Origin: Panacagrimonas sp965216845
GTDB lineage: Bacteria; Pseudomonadota; Gammaproteobacteria; Nevskiales; Nevskiaceae
Direction of reading: 5' to 3'
Length of the DNA stretch: 64,000 bases
Assembly (NCBI GenBank): GCA_965216845.1
Contig: OZ244200.1
Coordinates: 1,860,001-1,924,000, forward strand
The translations under genes and the position numbers were made by a program. Shown piece after piece: positions 1 to 9,397 of the stretch. Each line of letters begins with the position of its first letter. Positions within the stretch are counted from its first letter, which is position 1. The notes beneath the pieces are model-generated. The model was not told where the DNA came from. It was given only the letters and a program-made list of their open reading frames with translations, and ran no database searches.

Positions 1-2100
<2,100 letters not shown>

Positions 2101-2104
<4 letters not shown>

Positions 2105-2496
2105 TTGCATCTGATTCGGTGAAGGAATATCCGCGCAAGGCGCGACTCAACGTTCAGTTGCATCGCGAGCTGGCGGAAATGCTGCGTGAAGAATTGGCCG
2201 ATCCGCGGATTTCCGGGGTGACGGTCACTGCGGTGGACGTGTCACCGGACCTGCGCAATGCCAAGGTGCTGGTCAGCAGCCTGGGCGATGACGTTGCGCT
2301 CAATCAGGCCGTTGACCTGTTGAAACAGGCCGGTGGCCGGCTGCGTCGCGGGTTGGGGCGGCGTCTGCGTTTGCGTTATGTGCCGCAGCTGCGTTTTGTT
2401 GCGGACAAACAATTGCGGGCGGCGGACCGGATTCAGCAACTGATTCATCAGGCGGTGGACGCCGACCGTCGTCACGGCGGGGAAGACGATTCTTGA
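2101..2496 (+). CDS. rbfA: Ribosome-binding factor A
   Basis: A 131-residue KH-type protein that binds the 30S subunit and assists 16S rRNA 5'-end maturation and cold adaptation. The N-terminus (YPRKARLNVQLHREL) and the central ADPRISGVTVTAVDVSPDLRNA block are typical of RbfA. The first possible start is TTG 2101, sharing TTGA with the infB stop. A GTG at 2119 is a reasonable alternative that begins just before the conserved region. Neither has a strong Shine-Dalgarno sequence, consistent with re-initiation from infB. Its stop overlaps the TTG start of truB in the same TTGA manner. Confidence 0.95.
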
Positions 2497-3434
2497 GCAA
2501 GGCGACCAACGCCGGGCGCGGCAAGATTCAGTGGCGCGACATTGATGGCATTTTGTTGCTGGACAAGCCGGTAGGCCTGAGCTCCAATCAGGCTTTGCAA
2601 CAGGTGCGCCGTCTGTTTCGGGCGCGCAAGGCGGGTCATACCGGCAGTCTGGACCCCTTGGCCAGCGGCATGTTGCCCATTTGTCTGGGGCAGGCGACCA
2701 AGCTCTGCGGTCAGTTGCTGGCGTCGGACAAGCGCTACCGGACGGTGATTCGCCTGGGCCGGAAAACCAATACCGGTGATGCCGAAGGTACGGTGGTCGA
2801 ACAAAGCAACCCGGTGGACCTGAGCCGCGCGCGAATCGAGCAGACGCTGCAGGGTTTCGTCGGGGCGATCCAGCAGGTGCCGCCAATGTATTCGGCGCTC
2901 AAGCACGAGGGTCAGCGTTTGTATGATCTGGCACGCAAGGGCGTCGAGGTCCAGCGACAGGCGCGCACGGTACAGATTCACGCCATTGAATTGCTCGGCT
3001 GGCAATCGCCCGATCTGGAGGTGGAAGTACATTGCTCCAAGGGCACTTACATCCGTGTGTTGGGAGAGGATATCGCCGCCAGTCTGGATCAGTGCGGGCA
3101 CCTGGCGGCATTGCGAAGGACTCAGGTGGCGCCCTTTGACGCCGGTCCCATGCATCGGATCGATACCTTGAAAGCGCTTTCGGATCAGAGTGAAACGGCC
3201 TTGGGCGCGATGCTGCTGCCGTCCTTGAGCGCCGTTGCCGGCTGGCCACGGGTTGATGTGGATGCCGATCAGACCCGGCGATTGAGCCGCGGCCAGGCGG
3301 TTGAGGTCCACCCTGACGGCGCCTTCAAGCCGGCGGCACAGGTTGCCATTGTCGGTGCGGATCAATGTCTGTTGGGTTTGGGTCGGATCGAGCCTGATGG
3401 GCGCCTTCAGCCCAAGCGCTGGATGCAGCGCTAA
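2493..3434 (+). CDS. truB: tRNA pseudouridine(55) synthase
   Basis: The enzyme isomerises U55 in the T-loop of tRNAs. The 313-residue protein has the usual family length. The catalytic motif GHTGSLDPLASG is at residues 48-59 with the nucleophile Asp54. It is preceded by the KPVGLSSN motif, and YSALKHEGQRLYDLARKG follows further on. A C-terminal PUA-like tail ends the protein. The start is TTG 2493, overlapping the rbfA stop by four bases, so three consecutive genes are joined by four-base overlaps. About 100 bases separate the stop from rpsO, which has its own promoter. Confidence 0.97.
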   Translation: MSKATNAGRGKIQWRDIDGILLLDKPVGLSSNQALQQVRRLFRARKAGHTGSLDPLASGMLPICLGQATKLCGQLLASDKRYRTVIRLGRKTNTGDAEGTVVEQSNPVDLSRARIEQTLQGFVGAIQQVPPMYSALKHEGQRLYDLARKGVEVQRQARTVQIHAIELLGWQSPDLEVEVHCSKGTYIRVLGEDIAASLDQCGHLAALRRTQVAPFDAGPMHRIDTLKALSDQSETALGAMLLPSLSAVAGWPRVDVDADQTRRLSRGQAVEVHPDGAFKPAAQVAIVGADQCLLGLGRIEPDGRLQPKRWMQR

Positions 3435-3459
3435 ATACGCGGCCAGGTTCGCAAAGCGC

Positions 3460-3488
3460 TTGTTAAGCTGCGCTCAGCGGATTACAAT
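3460..3488 (+). promoter_or_regulatory. Sigma-70 type promoter of rpsO
   Basis: TTGTTA at 3460-3465 and TACAAT at 3483-3488 are separated by 17 bases and lie about 44 bases before the rpsO start. The -10 box matches consensus in five of six positions and the -35 in four. rpsO has its own promoter in other gammaproteobacteria as well, which fits. Confidence 0.6.
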
Positions 3489-3531
3489 AGCGGACTTTGT
3501 CGAGCACAATCATGAATTTGGAGTTGGCGTA

Positions 3532-3801
3532 ATGACGCTATCAGTAGAAGATAAGGCTGCGGTCGTGCAAAAGCACGCGCGTGGCACCAATGACACCGGA
3601 TCGCCTGAGGTTCAGGTCGCGCTGCTGTCGGCACGGATCAGCGAGTTGAGCGGTCACTTCGCCAAACATGCCAAGGATCACCACTCGCGGCGTGGTCTTC
3701 TGAAGATGGTCAACCAACGCCGCAGCTTGCTGGATTACCTGAAACGAAAGGATCAGGGGCGATACAGCAAATTGATTGCCGAACTGGGACTGCGCCGCTA
3801 A
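3532..3801 (+). CDS. rpsO: 30S ribosomal protein S15
   Basis: A primary 16S rRNA-binding protein of the small subunit platform, 89 residues as in E. coli. The conserved GTNDTGSPEVQVALLSARI block and the KDHHSRRGLLKMVNQRRSLLDYL block are present. The start at ATG 3532 has GGAG ten bases upstream and gives the standard N-terminus; a longer open frame to 3301 overlaps truB and is not needed. The stop codon is the loop of the terminator that follows. The leader of 3489-3531 is short, and I did not find a clear S15 autoregulatory pseudoknot in it. Confidence 0.98.
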   Translation: MTLSVEDKAAVVQKHARGTNDTGSPEVQVALLSARISELSGHFAKHAKDHHSRRGLLKMVNQRRSLLDYLKRKDQGRYSKLIAELGLRR

Positions 3802-3820
3802 GCGGCGCAGTTTTCTTTTC
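3789..3820 (+). terminator. Rho-independent terminator of rpsO
   Basis: Two perfect 10-base arms (3789-3798 and 3802-3811) flank a three-base loop, followed by TTTTCTTTT. The loop TAA is itself the rpsO stop codon, so the last three codons of the gene form the left arm. Such attenuating terminators between rpsO and pnp are known, and some readthrough into pnp is likely. Confidence 0.85.
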
Positions 3821-3855
3821 CGCGCCTGAAATTTACGTTTATCAGAGGTTTTTGA

Positions 3856-5982
3856 ATGGGTCTTCCCGCAACTCCCGCTCCCGTCGTGCGTCAGTCGTTT
3901 GAATATGGTGGCCGCACAGTCATTCTGGAAACCGGCCACATTGCCCGTCAGGCAAGTGCTGCGGTGCTGGTCACCGTTGACGACACCGTGGTGCTGGTCA
4001 CCGTGGTGGCCAAAAAAGAGGCCAAGCCCGGTCAATCGTTTTTCCCGCTGACCGTTGACTACATGGAGCGGACTTACGCCGGTGGACGCATCCCCGGTGG
4101 TTTCTTCAAGCGTGAAGGTCGCCCGACGGAAAAGGAAACGCTGACCAGCCGGCTGATTGACCGCCCCGTGCGACCCTTGTTCCCGGAAGGTTTCCGCAAC
4201 GAGGTGCAGGTGGTGGCCACCGTCATGTCTTCCAATTCGGAAGTGGATGCTGATATCCCTGCCATGATTGGCGCTTCTGCCGCCTTGTCGCTGTCCGGTG
4301 TTCCTTTTGATGGCCCCATCGGTGCAGCTCGCGTGGGTTACAGCAACGGCGAATACGTTCTCAACCCGAGCACCACGCAGCTGGCGGACTCCGATCTGGA
4401 TCTGGTAGTGGCAGGCACCGCCGAAGCGGTGATGATGGTGGAATCCGAGGCCAAACAGCTCTCTGAAGATGTGATGCTGGGCGCGGTGCTGTTCGGTCAC
4501 GAACAGATGCAAAAAGTCATTCGGGCGATCAACGATCTCACCGAGCAAGCCGGCAAGCCGCGATGGGAAGTTCAGGCGCAAGGCCCTAGTCAGGCACTGA
4601 TCGACGCCGTGAACGCATACGCAGGGCAAGTCACCGACGCCTACGCGGTCGCCGACAAGCAAGCGCGTCGTGACCAGTTGGACGCGATTTGCAGCGCCGC
4701 GGTGGAAGCGCTCAGTGGCGCCGAAGATGCCGAATATTCCCCTGAAGCGGTGGGTAATGCGTTCCACGATCTGGAAGCCGGCATCGTCCGCAATCGAATC
4801 ATCGAGGGTCATCCACGCATCGACGGTCGCGATACCCGCACCGTGCGCCCAATCAGCATTGGTGTTGGGGTGCTGCCCAGAACGCATGGCTCAGCCATGT
4901 TCACCCGCGGCGAGACGCAGGCGCTTGCGGTGGCCACGCTCGGCACCGGCAAGGATGCACAGTTGATCGAAGGCGTCGCCGGCGAGTCGCGCGACAGCTT
5001 CATGCTGCATTACAACTTCCCGCCGTACTGCGTCGGAGAGACTGGCCGCTTGAACGCACCCAAGCGGCGCGAGATCGGCCACGGCCGCTTGGCCAAGCGC
5101 GGGCTGATGGGCGTGGTTCCGGATCTTGAAAAGGAGTTCCCCTACGTCCTGCGTGCGGTGTCGGAAGTCACCGAATCCAACGGTTCCAGCTCCATGGCCA
5201 GCGTTTGCTCCTGCTGCCTGGCGCTGATGGACGCCGGCGTGCCGCTCAAGGCGCCGGTTGCCGGTGTGGCGATGGGCCTGATTCTGGAAGGCAACAAGTA
5301 CGCTGTTCTGACGGACATCCTGGGCGACGAAGATCACTTGGGTGACATGGACTTCAAGGTCGCCGGTTCGCGTAACGGCGTGACCGCGCTGCAGATGGAT
5401 ATCAAGATCGCCGGTGTCAATGCCGAAATCATGAAGCAGGCGCTGGCCCAGGCCCTGGAAGCGCGCCTGCACATCTTGGATCAGATGGATCAGGTGCTGA
5501 ACGGCCCGCGTACGGAAATGTCGCAGTGGGCGCCACGCATCATCACCATCAAGATTCATCCGGACAAGATTCGCGACGTGATCGGCAAAGGTGGCGTCAC
5601 CATCCGTTCCATTACCGAAGAAACCGGCACCACCATCGACATTGATGACGATGGAACGGTGAAAGTGGCTGCGGTGGACAAGGAAGCCTCCGATGCCGCC
5701 GTTTCGCGCATTGAGTCCCTGACCAAGGATGTGGAAGTCGGTGCGATCTACGAAGGCAAAGTGGCCAAGCTGATGGACTTCGGCGCGTTTGTCACCATTC
5801 TTCCCGGAAAGGATGGTCTGGTGCACATCTCCCAGCTTGCCGAACACCGCGTCGAAAAGGTCGAGGAAGTGGTCAAGGAAGGTCAGAGTGTTCGCGTCAA
5901 GGTTCTGGAAGTGGACAAACAGGGGCGGATTCGTTTGTCCATGAAGGAAGCGGAGCTGGCTGACGGCCAAACCGGGGACTAG
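3856..5982 (+). CDS. pnp: Polyribonucleotide nucleotidyltransferase (PNPase)
   Basis: A phosphorolytic 3'-5' exoribonuclease and degradosome component. The 708-residue protein has the expected order: RNase PH-like domain 1 from about residue 12, a linker helical domain, a second RNase PH domain from about residue 320, the KH domain with the GKGG loop near residues 577-580, and an S1 domain from about 629 to 700. The catalytic domain motif GESRDSFMLHYNFPPYC is present. The start is ATG 3856 with AGAGG upstream. It lies 54 bases behind rpsO and is probably expressed by readthrough and RNase III-type control. Confidence 0.98.
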   Translation: MGLPATPAPVVRQSFEYGGRTVILETGHIARQASAAVLVTVDDTVVLVTVVAKKEAKPGQSFFPLTVDYMERTYAGGRIPGGFFKREGRPTEKETLTSRLIDRPVRPLFPEGFRNEVQVVATVMSSNSEVDADIPAMIGASAALSLSGVPFDGPIGAARVGYSNGEYVLNPSTTQLADSDLDLVVAGTAEAVMMVESEAKQLSEDVMLGAVLFGHEQMQKVIRAINDLTEQAGKPRWEVQAQGPSQALIDAVNAYAGQVTDAYAVADKQARRDQLDAICSAAVEALSGAEDAEYSPEAVGNAFHDLEAGIVRNRIIEGHPRIDGRDTRTVRPISIGVGVLPRTHGSAMFTRGETQALAVATLGTGKDAQLIEGVAGESRDSFMLHYNFPPYCVGETGRLNAPKRREIGHGRLAKRGLMGVVPDLEKEFPYVLRAVSEVTESNGSSSMASVCSCCLALMDAGVPLKAPVAGVAMGLILEGNKYAVLTDILGDEDHLGDMDFKVAGSRNGVTALQMDIKIAGVNAEIMKQALAQALEARLHILDQMDQVLNGPRTEMSQWAPRIITIKIHPDKIRDVIGKGGVTIRSITEETGTTIDIDDDGTVKVAAVDKEASDAAVSRIESLTKDVEVGAIYEGKVAKLMDFGAFVTILPGKDGLVHISQLAEHRVEKVEEVVKEGQSVRVKVLEVDKQGRIRLSMKEAELADGQTGD

Positions 5983-6029
5983 CACATTTTAAAACTTGAT
6001 TCTGTGAGCTGGATCACGCAAAATACAAT

Positions 6030-6181
6030 AAATCAGCAAGAACAAGAATTTGCAGCACCTGTGAAAACACAGGTGCATAAAAATAACCCCCCGAGAAAAC
6101 GGGGGGCAAGGTGCGAGAAAGGTGGTAGGCCTTTCTGGGGGAGAATCTTAAGTTCAGCATCGTCTGTTGCTGAACTTTTTT
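6030..6181 (+). ncRNA. Candidate small RNA or structured pnp 3' UTR
   Basis: Three perfect stem-loops follow each other. Arms GCACCTGTG/CACAGGTGC with loop AAAA are at 6055-6076. Arms CCCCCCG/CGGGGGG with a six-base loop are at 6087-6106. Arms AGTTCAGCA/TGCTGAACT at 6151-6176 run into a T tract. A TACAAT box at 6024-6029 could serve as -10, but I see no good -35 at the right distance. This could be an independent sRNA of about 145 nt or the processed 3' UTR of pnp. The start coordinate is a guess from the -10 box. Confidence 0.35.
6151..6181 (+). terminator. Rho-independent terminator after pnp
   Basis: Nine-base perfect arms (6151-6159 and 6168-6176) flank an eight-base loop, followed by six T residues counting the last arm base. 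The T tract is on the + strand side, so it ends pnp (or the candidate sRNA), not phaR. Confidence 0.85.
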
Positions 6182-6399
6182 CTGGAACCATTTTGTTGCA
6201 GTGCAGTATATGGTCTCGGCGCTGTCAAGTCAATCTACGGTGTATCTGGAATTATCTTTATATATCAACAATATAGAAGATAAACCTTCGTTGATTGCGG
6301 ACTTGATGCGCACAACTGTCTACTGATATTGGGGTCGATGCCCTGATTGCAAGACCCGAAACGCTGTGTGCTGTGTGCTGTGTGCGCCGCGTCGGGCCG

Positions 6400-6894
6400 C
6401 TATTCGGTTTTTGTCACTTCGGAGGGGTCGTCGACGGACTTGCCGCGTGACAAATTGCGCAGGAATTCGCGGCGCACCGTCCGCCAGATCGGCACTTGTC
6501 GATCTGCCAGGTCCTTGAGCGCGGAAATGGGCTGATGTGCTTGTCCCAAACGGTTTCGAAGCTGATCCGCAAAGTTCTGCTGCTGCTGGATGAACAGCTG
6601 CATCGACAGTTCCAGATAGCGTGAAATGCTGGTCTGCATCGGATCGCCATAGAAGCGAATGATGAAAGTGAGCAAATCCGACGTGAAGATGGGGTTGCCG
6701 CCCTGTTCCTGTTCGGCAATCACCTGCAACAGAATGCTGCGGGTGATGTCATCGTGGGTGCGCTTGTCTTCTACCCGAAACTCGACATTCTCCAACACCA
6801 GTTGCCGAACTTCCTCCAGCGTGATGTAGCGACTGATTTCCGTATCGTACAGGCGACGGTTCGGGTACTTTTTGATGACGCGGGCTTTGCTCAT
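6400..6894 (-). CDS. phaR: Polyhydroxyalkanoate synthesis repressor PhaR
   Basis: A DNA-binding regulator that represses phasin and PHA granule genes and also binds the polymer. The 164-residue protein begins with the hallmark IKKYPNRRLYDTEISRYITLEEVRQLV, the PHB/PHA accumulation regulator DNA-binding domain. The central FTSDLLTFIIRFYGDPMQTSISRYLE matches the second PHB_acc domain. It starts at ATG 6894 with only a weak ribosome-binding site. It is alone here: no pha biosynthesis or phasin gene is adjacent in the window. Its presence suggests the organism stores PHA. Confidence 0.93.
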   Translation of the reverse strand: MSKARVIKKYPNRRLYDTEISRYITLEEVRQLVLENVEFRVEDKRTHDDITRSILLQVIAEQEQGGNPIFTSDLLTFIIRFYGDPMQTSISRYLELSMQLFIQQQQNFADQLRNRLGQAHQPISALKDLADRQVPIWRTVRREFLRNLSRGKSVDDPSEVTKTE

Positions 6895-6954
6895 TTCGCG
6901 GCGTTTATGTTGCAGTGCATTAAGAATGCCAGAGTCAGCCCAAATATCAAAGAT

Positions 6955-7872
6955 TTACGTTTCGATTTGTGATGCGCGAGGGACGCGTTCGGGGCTCCAG
7001 CGCGCGATTGAAAGGGTGATGAGATCGTTCACGGTGGTCGCCGAGGAGGAAGCCGCCTCGTGTTGACCGAGCATGCCCAGGACGCGGCGGAGGTTGCTTG
7101 TTGCCCTGCGGCTGTCGATGGGGTCGGCGTGGTTCTGTTTGCTCAACTTGCGACCGGCTGCGTCGGTCAATAGCGGGAGGTGTCCGTAGGTTGGCGGCTT
7201 CAACTGCAACAGCCGCATCAACGCCATCTGGCGAAAGCTGGATTCGAGAAGATCCGTTCCGCGAATCACTTCGGTGACGCCCAGCGCCGCATCGTCAATC
7301 ACACAGGCCAGTTGATAAGCGATCTGTCCGTCGCGCCGCAGCAGAACGAAATCTCCGATCTGGTTGATGGCGTTGCGTGATTGTGGTCCTAGCCAGCGAT
7401 CAGTCATTGCCAGTTGCTGCGCTGGAATCTCGACCCGGAGCGCGGCAGGCTCCTGTGCATGGCGCCTCCGGCATCGGCCCGAGTAAATCAGACCGTCTGC
7501 ACCCGGTGTTGATTCCTGTTTGAGCCGCGCGCGGCTGCAATCGCAACGATAGATGCGCAGTTTCTGTCTGGCCTCAATCAGCGCTTTGCGATATCGGGCT
7601 TCGTGCTGACGTTGAAAATGGATTGATCCGTCCCACTGCAGGCCGTGGTCCTGGAGCTGTTGCAGGATGTGCGCGGTGGCTGCGGCCGAAGCGCGGTCAC
7701 GATCCAGATCATCAATGCGCAATATCCATTGGCCGCCCTTGGCGCGCGCTTGCAAAAAACTGGCGACTGCCGTGTACAGCGAGCCCAAATGCAAAGGGCC
7801 GGACGGGGTGGGCGCAAATCGACCGCGGTAATTGGCACCAATTTTGCCTTTCGTGTCTTGGTTTGCTGCCAT
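6955..7872 (-). CDS. gluQ: Glutamyl-Q tRNA(Asp) synthetase
   Basis: A paralogue of glutamyl-tRNA synthetase without an anticodon domain. It attaches Glu to the queuosine base of tRNA(Asp). The 305-residue protein has the HIGH-type motif HLGS at 28-31. The zinc site is Cys110, Cys112, Tyr130 and Cys134, and the KMSKS-type motif is KLSKQ at 242-246. The truncated length and the zinc ligands distinguish it from GltX. The queF gene for queuosine synthesis is about 3.5 kb away. It lies 60 bases upstream of phaR on the same strand; co-transcription is possible. Confidence 0.95.
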   Translation of the reverse strand: MAANQDTKGKIGANYRGRFAPTPSGPLHLGSLYTAVASFLQARAKGGQWILRIDDLDRDRASAAATAHILQQLQDHGLQWDGSIHFQRQHEARYRKALIEARQKLRIYRCDCSRARLKQESTPGADGLIYSGRCRRRHAQEPAALRVEIPAQQLAMTDRWLGPQSRNAINQIGDFVLLRRDGQIAYQLACVIDDAALGVTEVIRGTDLLESSFRQMALMRLLQLKPPTYGHLPLLTDAAGRKLSKQNHADPIDSRRATSNLRRVLGMLGQHEAASSSATTVNDLITLSIARWSPERVPRASQIET

Positions 7873-8001
7873 TCGACGGTTGATTCAGCTCTCGTTTAGC
7901 TCAAAAGTCACACTATAAACAGTGTATTAACTGCTGTTTGTGTTAGATTACGCAAAACAAAATGAACGCATGCCCCATCGCTGCCCCATCGCTTCAAATT
8001 C

Positions 8002-8019
8002 CCGCCGCAATTGCGGCGG
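8002..8019. repeat. 18-base inverted repeat before the HAD gene
   Basis: A perfect palindrome, arms CCGCCGCAA and TTGCGGCGG, lies directly before the GTG start of the HAD gene. The last two bases of the right arm are the first two of the GGAGG ribosome-binding site (8018-8022). A hairpin here could mask translation, or the site could bind a dimeric protein; neither is shown. Confidence 0.6.
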
Positions 8020-8032
8020 AGGCGGTCGTGCT

Positions 8033-8818
8033 GTGAGCCTGCAGGCGCTGCTTTTTGATGTGGATGGCACGGTTGCCGATACCGAGCGCTTTGGACACCG
8101 TCCGGCCTACAACAAAGCCTTTCAGGAGCTGGACCTGGGCTTTCGTTGGAGCGCTCGCCTATACCGTGAATTGCTGCGGCAGGAGGGCGGCAAGGAGCGT
8201 ATCCGCTATTACGTGGATCATTACCAGCCGGATCTGGGCGTGCATCAGGCGGACTATGATCGTCACCCTGAAGCCTGGGTGCGGATGGTGCACCAGCGCA
8301 AATCCAGACATTTCAGAAATTACTTGCAACGCGGCCAAGTGCCGCTGCGCCCGGGCATCGCCAGATTGCTGCGCGAAGCGCGCCGGCAGAATCTGAAACT
8401 GGCTCTGGTCAGCAATGCCAGCCGCGACAGCATTCAACCGTTGATGCGCTACGGCTTGGGTGACGAGCTCAGCGCCGGGTTTGATCTGGTGGTCACCGGC
8501 GACGACGTCAAACACAAGAAGCCGGCGCCGGAGGGTTACGAAATCGCCATGCAGCGGCTGGGTCTGCGCAGTGATGATTGCATCGCGCTGGAAGATTCCA
8601 GCATGGGCCTGCGGGCGGCACTGGCTGCCCACCTGCCCACCGTGGTCACGGTCAATTCGAATACCGTGGGTAGTGACTTTTCCGGCGCCGCGCTGGTGGT
8701 GGACAACCTGGGTGAGCCGGATCGCGCGACTCGTGTGATTTCCGGAACGATGGAAAGCCGGTTCGTTACGCTGGAAACGCTGCAGAGTTTGTTGCCTGCC
8801 TTGCAAAGCGCGGCGTGA
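8033..8818 (+). CDS. HAD-superfamily hydrolase, CbbY/phosphoglucomutase-like subgroup
   Basis: A predicted small-molecule phosphatase or sugar-phosphate mutase of 261 residues. The nucleophile motif is FDVDGTVADTE with Asp9 and Asp11. A cap follows, then LVSNAS for motif II, the conserved Lys region GDDVKHKKPAPEGY for motif III, and LEDSSMGLRAA for motif IV. The start is taken as GTG 8033 because GGAGG sits ten bases upstream and the HAD fold begins at once; an open frame reaches back to 7940 but encodes unrelated low-complexity sequence. CbbY is linked to xylulose-1,5-bisphosphate removal in RuBisCO organisms, but no Calvin-cycle genes are visible, so the substrate is unknown. Confidence 0.85.
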   Translation: MSLQALLFDVDGTVADTERFGHRPAYNKAFQELDLGFRWSARLYRELLRQEGGKERIRYYVDHYQPDLGVHQADYDRHPEAWVRMVHQRKSRHFRNYLQRGQVPLRPGIARLLREARRQNLKLALVSNASRDSIQPLMRYGLGDELSAGFDLVVTGDDVKHKKPAPEGYEIAMQRLGLRSDDCIALEDSSMGLRAALAAHLPTVVTVNSNTVGSDFSGAALVVDNLGEPDRATRVISGTMESRFVTLETLQSLLPALQSAA

Positions 8819-8926
8819 TCCTTCCATAGCTCATGGCTATGGGCTCGATTACTTTGCGGCGGTTGGCCTGTGCCCCGCACTGAGTTAAGTTTGTGCTCTG
8901 TCACCGCCAGCCAAAAGGAGCGAGCC

Positions 8927-9343
8927 ATGTCACTGAAAGGATCAAAAACCGAGGAGAATTTGAAAGCCGCGTTTGCCGGAGAGTCACAGGCCAATCGCCG
9001 CTATCTGTATTTCGCACAAAAAGCCGATGTCGAGGGCTACAACGACGTGGCGGCGGTTTTTCGCTCCACCGCCGAGGGTGAAACCGGCCACGCCCACGGT
9101 CATCTGGAATACCTGGAGTCTTGTGGCGATCCTGCCACCGGCCTGCCGATTGGTGAGACCAAACAAAATCTGGAAGCCGCGATCGCCGGCGAAACCCACG
9201 AATACACGGATATGTATCCGGGCATGGCCAAGACGGCGAGGGATGAAGGTCACGAAGAAGTCGCCGACTGGTTCGAAACCCTGGCCAAGGCCGAGCGTTC
9301 ACACGCCAACCGCTTCACCAAAGCCCTGAACGAGCTGGTCTGA
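8927..9343 (+). CDS. Rubrerythrin-like diiron protein without rubredoxin domain
   Basis: A 138-residue ferritin-like four-helix protein. The N-terminus (GSKTEENLKAAFAGESQANRRYLYFAQKAD) is that of rubrerythrins. Two EXXH-type metal motifs are seen, EGETGHAHGH and AKAERSHANR. The usual C-terminal rubredoxin domain is missing, so electrons must come from a partner. The start ATG 8927 has AAAGGAG upstream. It heads a group with an Fe-S oxidoreductase and a DUF3501 protein, an order that recurs in proteobacteria. A role in peroxide reduction is inferred from the family. Confidence 0.9.
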   Translation: MSLKGSKTEENLKAAFAGESQANRRYLYFAQKADVEGYNDVAAVFRSTAEGETGHAHGHLEYLESCGDPATGLPIGETKQNLEAAIAGETHEYTDMYPGMAKTARDEGHEEVADWFETLAKAERSHANRFTKALNELV

Positions 9344-9358
9344 TCTTGTCTGCCCACG

Positions 9359-9386
9359 GGCGCCGTCGGTTGACGGCGCCTTGTTG
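9359..9386 (+). terminator. Weak terminator or attenuator after rubrerythrin
   Basis: Nine-base perfect arms GGCGCCGTC and GACGGCGCC with a GGTT loop are followed by only TTGTTG. It sits 15 bases after rubrerythrin and 11 bases before the Fe-S protein. It may reduce rather than stop transcription, giving more rubrerythrin than downstream products. Confidence 0.5.
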
Positions 9387-9397
9387 CCGCTGACTCG

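Larger units (their letters stand above)
5983..6399. other. Gene-free convergent gap between pnp and phaR
   Basis: No convincing protein gene is present. The left half (6036-6181) holds three hairpins, described separately. The right half (6182-6399) is AT-richer around 6240-6290 (TTATCTTTATATATCAACAATATAG). It shows no hairpin with a T tract that would end phaR transcription. Confidence 0.5.

Noticed and set aside
3541..4887. 448-codon minus-strand frame opposite rpsO and pnp
   Set aside because: It covers two certain genes and their terminator and has shadow-frame composition with no recognisable domain.
6004..6276. 90-codon frame after pnp
   Set aside because: It runs through three perfect hairpins including a terminator; the product is low in protein-like features.
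8824..8842. Hairpin CCATAGC/GCTATGG after the HAD gene as a terminator
   Set aside because: The arms are perfect, but no T tract follows, so termination is not supported.
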